This document shows, in pieces, positions 39,741 to 45,997 of a stretch of DNA of 45,997 bases. The stretch is from Burkholderiaceae bacterium (GTDB taxonomy: Bacteria; Pseudomonadota; Gammaproteobacteria; Burkholderiales; Burkholderiaceae_C). Location of the stretch: assembly GCA_014879745.1 (NCBI GenBank), contig JACSRM010000227.1:1-45997 (forward strand). Reading direction: 5' to 3'. Position 1 is the stretch's first letter. The number at the start of each line of letters is the position of its first letter. The notes below the pieces were generated by a model that worked only from the letters and a program-made list of their open reading frames with translations, did not search any database and was not told where the DNA came from. Made by a program: the position numbers and the translations under genes.

Positions 39741-40642
39741 CCCTCGGCGCTCGCGCGCGGTGGAAACTGACCGTTGGCCTTCGGCTTCTGCGCCGCGCCT
39801 TGCGTGCGCCGCAGGCGGCGGCTGGCGCGCAATTCGCCGACGAAGAACCAGAGCATCGCGATGACGAAGGTCACGCCGCCGGCGATCTCGAACGCGAGCG
39901 CGTAGCTGACGCGATATTCGCCGGTCGCCGGATCGTAGATCGAGCACAGGATGCGCACGCGGTCGACGAGGTCGGCCAGGTCGAGCCGCTGCGGCAGCGG
40001 CTCGTTGCGCAGCAGCTGGCGGATCGGCTCGGCGAGTTCATCGGCGCTGAAGTCTTCACCGTACACCTGGCGGTAGATGCGGCCCTGGCCATCGACCACC
40101 GTGACCTGCAGCAGGTGGTCGAAGCCCGCCTGGGTTGGCGTGTAGGCGAATCCGAAGTCGCGCGTCAGCGCCTCGACGGCCGACGGATGCGGGCTCAGGA
40201 ACTCCCAATTCGCCGCGGTGATGCGTTGCTGCGCGGCAAACGCCTTCATCGACGCCGGCGAATCGGCCGGTAGATTGAAGCCGATGCTGACGATGTTGTA
40301 CTGCCGCGGGTCCATGCTGCGGCCCATGCCCTCGATCGCCGCGGCGATCGCGCGCGTGCTCGTCGGGCAGACCTGGAAGCAGCCGGTGTACATGAAATTC
40401 ACGAGCAGCGGCTTGCCGCGGTAGTCGGCGAGGCGCACCGGCTTGCCGGCGCGATCGAGCAGCGTGTAGTCGCCGATCTTGCTGCCGATCGCGCCCTGGC
40501 TGATGCGCAGCGCCTCGGCCGGGTCGAGCGTGGCGCGCGAGACGGGTGCCTCGTCGGCGACCGCGCTGGCGACGAGCCCGGCCAGACAGATTCCGAGCAG
40601 GGTGACCAAACCCCGGCAACTGCGGGCGGCAGGCTTGTGCAT
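39737..40642 (-). CDS. SCO1/SenC family copper chaperone with C-terminal TM extension
   Basis: LLVNFMYTGCFQVCPTSTRAIAAAIEGM; FAYTPTQAGFDHLLQVTVVDGQGRIYRQVYG. Confidence 0.88.
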   Translation of the reverse strand: MHKPAARSCRGLVTLLGICLAGLVASAVADEAPVSRATLDPAEALRISQGAIGSKIGDYTLLDRAGKPVRLADYRGKPLLVNFMYTGCFQVCPTSTRAIAAAIEGMGRSMDPRQYNIVSIGFNLPADSPASMKAFAAQQRITAANWEFLSPHPSAVEALTRDFGFAYTPTQAGFDHLLQVTVVDGQGRIYRQVYGEDFSADELAEPIRQLLRNEPLPQRLDLADLVDRVRILCSIYDPATGEYRVSYALAFEIAGGVTFVIAMLWFFVGELRASRRLRRTQGAAQKPKANGQFPPRASAEG

Positions 40643-40652
40643 GCCGCAAATC

Positions 40653-41552
40653 CTAGCGCAACACGCCGTCGAGGCTCGCTCCGGCCAGCACCAGACTGAG
40701 TTGAAGCAGCGATGCGAAGAAGGAAGCCATCGCGGTCTTGCGGCTTGGCCGGCGCGCCAGCAGCCAGGACTTGTGCAGGAACACCGCGCCGCCGATGGCC
40801 GCTCCCGCGAAGTACCAGACTCCGGCGCCGAAGAGCACCGGCAGCAGCGACGCCGACACCAGTGCGACCGTGCTCCAGAAGACGGCCTGGGCCGCGCGCT
40901 GCGTGCCGACGACGACCGGCAGCATCGGCACGCCGGCTGCGGCATAGTCATCCTGGTTCGCGATCGCGAGACTCCAGAAGTGCGGCGGCGTCCACAGGAA
41001 GAGCACGAGCGCGAGCAGCAGTGGGAGCGCTCCGATCGCGGGGTCGACCGCAGCGGCGCCGGCGAGCACCGCGAAGCTGCCGGCAAGGCCGCCGACGACG
41101 ATATTGAGCCAGCTGCGCCGCTTGAGCCACACGGTATAGACGACCGCGTAGAAAAAGGCGCCGAGGAAGACATAGAGCGCGGCCCAGACGTTGAGCGCCC
41201 ACCACGCCGCGGCAACCGACAACGCGAGCAATGCACCGATCACGACCAGCCAGAGCGGAGTATGCGGCAGCGCGCCGGTGACGAAGGCGCGCTTGCGGGT
41301 GCGCGCCATGAGCCGATCGGACTCGGCTTCGACATACTGGTTGAATGCGCCTGCGCTCGCCGACGCCACCATCACCGAGACCGCGAGCACGAGCACCTGC
41401 GCCAGGCTCAGCGCCGGGCCCGGCGTGAAGGCAAAGCCGACCAGCGCGGTCAGCATGATCATCACGCCGATCCGCAGCTTGAACAGCCCGAGCACGTCGC
41501 GCACCAGCCGGGCCGGCGTGCGGGGCGCGAGTGCAAGGGCCGGCTTCATCAC
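40653..41552 (-). CDS. ctaB: Heme o synthase (protoheme IX farnesyltransferase)
   Basis: ASAGAFNQYVEAESDRLMARTRKRAFVTG; multiple TM; WTPPHFWSLAI. Confidence 0.95.
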   Translation of the reverse strand: MMKPALALAPRTPARLVRDVLGLFKLRIGVMIMLTALVGFAFTPGPALSLAQVLVLAVSVMVASASAGAFNQYVEAESDRLMARTRKRAFVTGALPHTPLWLVVIGALLALSVAAAWWALNVWAALYVFLGAFFYAVVYTVWLKRRSWLNIVVGGLAGSFAVLAGAAAVDPAIGALPLLLALVLFLWTPPHFWSLAIANQDDYAAAGVPMLPVVVGTQRAAQAVFWSTVALVSASLLPVLFGAGVWYFAGAAIGGAVFLHKSWLLARRPSRKTAMASFFASLLQLSLVLAGASLDGVLR

Positions 41553-41562
41553 CGCGTTCCGG

Positions 41563-43263
41563 TCAGGACAGGCCCCAGACCTGCGACAGGTACTTCCAGT
41601 TGATGAAGTAGTACAGCACGAAGGCGACGAAGAACACCATCGTCAGCACGAAGGTGCCGGGAGCGACGAAGCCGGCCGAGCCGTGGCTCTGTACCGCGAC
41701 GGTCGGCGCCGCGCGCGCCAGACGCACCGGCTTGGCACTCGTCGCGCCGCCTTCGAGTTTCTTGCCCCACAGCAGCGAACCGACCGTGATGTAGATGTAG
41801 ATCGCGCCGCCGACTATCGCGGCGACGCCGCCGACGCCGACCATTCCCATCATCAGGTAGGCCGCACCCGGCCATTCGTAGGCCATCGGCGCGCCGGCGA
41901 AGGCCATGTCCCAGTGCCGGCGGGCGACGCCGAGCGTGCCGGCGCCCATCATCACGAGGCAGAAGAAATACATCGAGAAGCCGAAGATGTACGGCTGCAG
42001 CCTGGCCAGCCCCGGGTTGATCATCTCGCGGCGGAACAGCACCGGGATCAGGTAGTAGGTCAACGCCATGAACGTCAGCGTCGTTCCGACGACGACCGTG
42101 GCGTGGAAGTGCCCCGGCACGTAGATCGTGTTGTGGATCAGCATGTTGAGCTGTTCGGTGCCCATCATCACGCCGGTGATGCCGCCCAGGAAGCCGAAGC
42201 CGACGAGCGCGATGAATACGCCCGAGAACACCGGGTTGCCCCACGGCGCCTTGCGCAGCCACTCGAAGAGGCCCTTGTTGTAGCCCTTGGCGCGCTGCGC
42301 GACTTCCATCGCGCCCGGCACGCTGAGCGCGTGGATCATCGACGCGAGCACCGCGAAGTACATGAAGTAGCTCGTATTGACGACCTTCCACGAGGTGCTG
42401 ACGCCCGGATCGGCGAGGATGTGGTGGGCGCTGGCGAGCTGCAGGAAGACGATGTAGAGCAGGAAGGCACCACGGCTCACGCGCTCGGACATCGGCTTCG
42501 CGCCGAACGCGATCGCCGCGACCAGATACCAGATCGAGATGTGCGCCGCGACGTTGATCTGCTGCGACGAGTGCCCGAACGCCCACCAGATGACGCGATA
42601 GGCGAGCGGATCGACGTTCTCGATCAGGCCGATCGACATCAGCCAGGTCGGAATCAGGATCATCGCGCCCGAGACGATCGTGAAGACGGCGATGATCGCC
42701 GCCGTCGTCGCGCCGAACGTGACGAGCGGCACCGAGCCGTCGTAGGTGTTGTCGCGCTTGGCGACGACGAGCGTGCCGAAAAAGACGAAGCACGCGATCA
42801 GCGCGCCGACGGCGAACAGGATCAGGCCGAGATAGAAGCTCTGCGCCGCCATCATCGGCACGTAGCTCGTCATCATCACGCTCGACTCGCCGGCATAGAC
42901 GGCGTAGTTGTTGACGACGGCGCCGATCACCATCAGTGCGAAAGCGAACCAGGCGATCTTCGGCGTCGCGATCCGGCAGCGCAGCAGCACCGACGACGCG
43001 AAGTACAGCACCGCGATCTCGAAGAAGATGATCCAGAAGATCAGCATGTTGATGCCGTGCGCGGTGAGCACTTGATAGAAGGTGTCGGCCTCGAGCCAGT
43101 GGATCGCGGGCCACCGCGTCAACACGACGCCGATCGCGAGAATGCCGCCGATCAGCAGGCAGACGACGGCGACGAACGCGTTGGCGAAGATCAGCTTCTC
43201 GGCGTTGGCCTCGAATTGCAGGCCCGACCTGGGGCAGGTCCGGTACGTGATGGCGCTGGACAT
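41563..43263 (-). CDS. ba3-like heme-copper enzyme subunit I with GHSSQQ in place of GHPxVY (candidate NO-reductase type)
   Basis: VLTAHGINMLIFW, WWAFGHSSQQINVAAHISIWY, ASAHHILADPG, NTIYVPGHFHATVVVG. Confidence 0.9.
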   Translation of the reverse strand: MSSAITYRTCPRSGLQFEANAEKLIFANAFVAVVCLLIGGILAIGVVLTRWPAIHWLEADTFYQVLTAHGINMLIFWIIFFEIAVLYFASSVLLRCRIATPKIAWFAFALMVIGAVVNNYAVYAGESSVMMTSYVPMMAAQSFYLGLILFAVGALIACFVFFGTLVVAKRDNTYDGSVPLVTFGATTAAIIAVFTIVSGAMILIPTWLMSIGLIENVDPLAYRVIWWAFGHSSQQINVAAHISIWYLVAAIAFGAKPMSERVSRGAFLLYIVFLQLASAHHILADPGVSTSWKVVNTSYFMYFAVLASMIHALSVPGAMEVAQRAKGYNKGLFEWLRKAPWGNPVFSGVFIALVGFGFLGGITGVMMGTEQLNMLIHNTIYVPGHFHATVVVGTTLTFMALTYYLIPVLFRREMINPGLARLQPYIFGFSMYFFCLVMMGAGTLGVARRHWDMAFAGAPMAYEWPGAAYLMMGMVGVGGVAAIVGGAIYIYITVGSLLWGKKLEGGATSAKPVRLARAAPTVAVQSHGSAGFVAPGTFVLTMVFFVAFVLYYFINWKYLSQVWGLS

Positions 43264-43276
43264 TTGTGCTCCTCTG

Positions 43277-43816
43277 TTATTTCACGTACATGTGGCTCAC
43301 CATCGAGTGATGGTTGATGCCGCAGAACTCGTTGCACACGATCGAGAACCGGCCGGACTGGTTCGGCGTGACGTTGACGACATGCTCGAAGCCGGGAACG
43401 ACCTGGATGTTGATATTGGTCGGCTGCAGCGAGAAGCCGTGGTTGTAGTCGAGCGAGGAAAGGTGCAGCCGGTAGGTCTTGCCCTTCTCGAGCTCGATGA
43501 TCGGCCACCAGCTCCACAGCCGCGCGACGAGGTAGACGTCGCCCCCCGGCGGCGGCGCGACGACCGGGATCTTGTCCTCGCCTTCGGTGCGCACCGTGTA
43601 CTTGTCGACCACCGCCTGCGCCTTCGCGACGAAGGCATCGGGCGTGATGCGGTAGGTCTCGGTCGACAGGTTCTGCTTGCCGTAGATGTGCCAGCCGACC
43701 ATCATGAAGAACATCACCATGCACCAGGCGAAGGCGATCGCGATCCAGGTGCCTTCGACCCGGTCCAGCGGATGCTTCCACCACAGTCTCTCTGCCGGTG
43801 GCAGGATTGCGCTCAT
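43277..43816 (-). CDS. Subunit II with intact CuA site
   Basis: SSLDYNHGFSLQPTNINIQVVPG...IVCNEFCGINHHSM. Confidence 0.93.
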   Translation of the reverse strand: MSAILPPAERLWWKHPLDRVEGTWIAIAFAWCMVMFFMMVGWHIYGKQNLSTETYRITPDAFVAKAQAVVDKYTVRTEGEDKIPVVAPPPGGDVYLVARLWSWWPIIELEKGKTYRLHLSSLDYNHGFSLQPTNINIQVVPGFEHVVNVTPNQSGRFSIVCNEFCGINHHSMVSHMYVK

Positions 43817-43862
43817 GTCGGATTCCTTTTGATTGAAAGGGAGAGGTCGGCGTTGCGCACGT

Positions 43863-44018
43863 TCACTTCGCCATCGGGATGGTGAAGATGTCGATCAGGC
43901 CCCACGCGATGTACAGGACCATCGGCACCATGACACCGATGAACAACAGCAGGAATGGGTTGTCGAGCAGTTGTTGCAACCAGGGCACGGGTTCGTTGTC
44001 GTCGTGGTTCGAGCTCAT
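43863..44018 (-). CDS. 51-aa single-TM small subunit (IIa-like)
   Basis: MSSNHDDNEPVPWLQQLLDNPFLLLFIGVMVPMVLYIAWGLIDIFTIPMAK. Confidence 0.75.
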   Translation of the reverse strand: MSSNHDDNEPVPWLQQLLDNPFLLLFIGVMVPMVLYIAWGLIDIFTIPMAK

Positions 44019-44328
44019 GAATGTCCTCCTTCGGTCGGGGTGCGGCGCATGAAGCAATCCGGCGGCATTCTGCTGGCGGTGCCGTCAACTTGATTTGACC
44101 CAGCACAAGAACGCGGAGATTGCCGGCCGGCATCCGGGCGCCCCCTAGGGATGACCACTACGCCCTGCGTTGCGCCGGAATCACACCCGACAATCGGTCG
44201 ACACCTCCGATCCGAAACCGCAATGAAGCGAACTCACGCGCACCCCGTTGGCCGGCCCCCGAACGCGACGCGACGGCCGCGGCGCCGCTGGAAGCCTCGA
44301 AGATTTCCGGCCGCCGGGAGGGTTTGAC

Positions 44329-45282
44329 GTGGCCTCGCCCGACCGCAGCCGCACGCTGTTGCGCCGCATGGCGCTGCTGCTCACCGTGCTCGTGCTCGTG
44401 ATCACGAGCCTGAGCGCCTACATCCGGCTGTCGCGCGCCGGGCTGTCGTGTGCCGACTGGCCGCAGTGCTACGGCGAGCGCCTGCGCCAGGCGCAGCAGG
44501 GCGTCTCGGCGACGGCCGGCGACAGCGACGCGGTCGCCGCGGCGCGCTTCGCGCATCGCATCGTCGCCAGCGCGGCCCTGCTGATCATCGTCGCGATCGT
44601 CGCCGTGTGCTTTTCCGCGCGCCCGGTGTGGCGGGCGGAGGGCGGCGTCGCGCTGGCGCTGCTCGCGCTCGCGCTCGGCCTCGCCGTGCTCGGACGATGG
44701 TCCAGCGACGCGCGCGTGCCGGCGGTCGCACTCGGCAATCTGCTGGGCGGCTTCGCGATGTTCGCGCTGTGCTGGCGCCTGCTGCTGGCTCCTGGCGCCG
44801 CACTGGCGCGCGGTGCGCGCGTGTGGGCGATGCTTTGCGTGCTGCTGCTCGCGACACAGATCGCGCTCGGCGGACTGGTCAGCGCCACCTACGCGGCGAC
44901 GAGTTGCGGCGGCTTCGCCGATTGCCTGTCGGCGGCGCGCAGCCTGCCCTGGAGTGCGCTCGATCCGTGGCGCGAACCGGTGCTCGACGGCGCCGTGCCG
45001 ACGAATGCGTCGGGCGCGCTGGCCCAGACCCTGCACCGCGGCGCGGCGCTGCTCGTGCTGGTCGCGACCGCGCCGCTCGCGCTCGTGGCCTGGCGCAGCC
45101 GCCGCCGTCTGGCCAGCGCGCTGCTGCTGGTGCTGCTGGCCGGCACGGCCGGCCTCGGCATCGCGATGGCGCGCCACGGCCCGACGCTCGCGATGGCGCT
45201 GGCGCACAACCTCGCCGCCGCCCTGCTGCTGGCGACGCTGTTCGCGTTGGCGCGCGGGCCCGCGACAGCCGACGAGCGTTGA
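44329..45282 (+). CDS. ctaA: COX15/CtaA family heme A synthase (GTG start)
   Basis: SLSAYIRLSRAGLSCADWPQCYGER; 8-TM pattern; HR and GLVSATY motifs. Confidence 0.85.
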   Translation: MASPDRSRTLLRRMALLLTVLVLVITSLSAYIRLSRAGLSCADWPQCYGERLRQAQQGVSATAGDSDAVAAARFAHRIVASAALLIIVAIVAVCFSARPVWRAEGGVALALLALALGLAVLGRWSSDARVPAVALGNLLGGFAMFALCWRLLLAPGAALARGARVWAMLCVLLLATQIALGGLVSATYAATSCGGFADCLSAARSLPWSALDPWREPVLDGAVPTNASGALAQTLHRGAALLVLVATAPLALVAWRSRRRLASALLLVLLAGTAGLGIAMARHGPTLAMALAHNLAAALLLATLFALARGPATADER

Positions 45283-45334
45283 CGCAGATCATGGCCACTA
45301 CAATTTCCGGATTCGATCGTCATGGAGAGGAACG

Positions 45335-45997
45335 ATGGCGCCGCGCCCGTTCGATGTGCCTGGGTTCTTGTCGGTGCTGCCACTCTTCAATGACCTCAGC
45401 CCCGAGGAGTTGAAGCAGATCGCCCAGGGGTGCGCGCTGCGCCGTGTGGCGCGCGGCGAGATCCTGTACCGGGTCGGCGATCCGTGTGAAGAGTTTCACG
45501 TCATCGTCACCGGCCAGATCAAGCTGTTCCTGCTCTCGCCGTCGGGTCAGGAGAAGGTCGTCGAGCTGATCGGCGCCGGCCAGAGCTTCGCCGAGGCGGT
45601 CATGTTCAGCGATCGGCCCTACATCCTGAACGCGCAGGCGCTCACCGACTCGCTGGTGCTGACGGTCTGCAAGCAGGCGGTGCTCGCCGAGATCGAGCGC
45701 GATCACCGTTTCGCGCTGCGCATGATTGCCGGCCTCGCGCGGCGCCTGCACGGGCTCGTCAACGATGTCGAGGCCTATTCGCTGCACTCCGGGCTGCAGC
45801 GCGTGATCGGCTTCCTGTTGCGCGACCAGGCGCTCGAGGACGGCGAAGCAGGCGCGGTGCGAACCGTCTCGTTGCCGGTCAGCAAGGCGACGATCGCGTC
45901 GCGCCTGTCGCTGACACCCGAGTATTTTTCGCGCGTGCTGCACGAACTCGAGGCGCGCGGCCTGATCGAGATCGACCGCCGCGACATCCGCATTCTC
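45335..45997 (+). CDS. Crp/Fnr family regulator, possibly Dnr-like (runs off window)
   Basis: FLSVLPLFNDLSPEELKQIAQGCALRRVARGEILYRVGDPCEEFHVIVTGQIKLF...VSKATIASRLSLTPEYFSRVLHELEARGLI. Confidence 0.88.
   Translation, partial: MAPRPFDVPGFLSVLPLFNDLSPEELKQIAQGCALRRVARGEILYRVGDPCEEFHVIVTGQIKLFLLSPSGQEKVVELIGAGQSFAEAVMFSDRPYILNAQALTDSLVLTVCKQAVLAEIERDHRFALRMIAGLARRLHGLVNDVEAYSLHSGLQRVIGFLLRDQALEDGEAGAVRTVSLPVSKATIASRLSLTPEYFSRVLHELEARGLIEIDRRDIRIL

Noticed and set aside
44084-44099. GTCAA-CTTGAT-TTGAC inverted repeat and TTGAT half-site as an FNR/DNR box upstream of the respiratory operon
   Set aside because: Orientation and spacing do not match TTGAT-N4-ATCAA; only one half-site is good. A regulator site is still plausible but unsupported.

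Overview
This is a high-GC window, probably betaproteobacterial (Rhodocyclales-like by gene content; inference). It contains these blocks, in order. (1) A 5'-truncated tRNA-Ala whose downstream terminator is duplicated about 1.2 kb away, with a ParD/ParE-type toxin-antitoxin pair between the copies. (2) A DUF6502 + DUF5666-lipoprotein pair. (3) A minus-strand DUF2249-ccoG-FmdE-like-GNAT set behind an NsrR-like palindrome. (4) A copper/heavy-metal efflux block: sensor kinase/response regulator, DUF411, TolC-like/MFP/RND, SHOCT and P-type ATPase. A 268-bp MITE-like element with perfect 25-bp terminal inverted repeats sits between the RND adaptor and pump genes. (5) A Liv-type ABC transporter. 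(6) An NO-stress block: hemerythrin, NsrR, NnrS and DUF2249. (7) A complete sufBCDSU-sufT operon (minus strand) with an NsrR/IscR-type palindrome upstream. (8) A compact 10-gene minus-strand respiratory operon (about 34.09-44.02 kb). It encodes a ba3-like heme-copper enzyme whose active-site Tyr is replaced by Gln (GHSSQQ), a CuA subunit II, CtaB, Sco, a cytochrome b-ferredoxin-MvhD fusion, a one-TM protein, a second heme-copper-oxidase homologue lacking most CuB ligands, a 68-aa small membrane ORF and a cytochrome b-[2Fe-2S]-FAD/NAD reductase fusion. ctaA and a Crp/Fnr regulator are divergent from it. Block 8 is the best candidate for an undescribed system: an NO-related respiratory complex rather than a standard oxidase. 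A second notable signal is a palindromic element found in two copies with a conserved frame but different central stems. One copy is inside the MITE-like element; the other lies inside the small membrane ORF of the respiratory operon.
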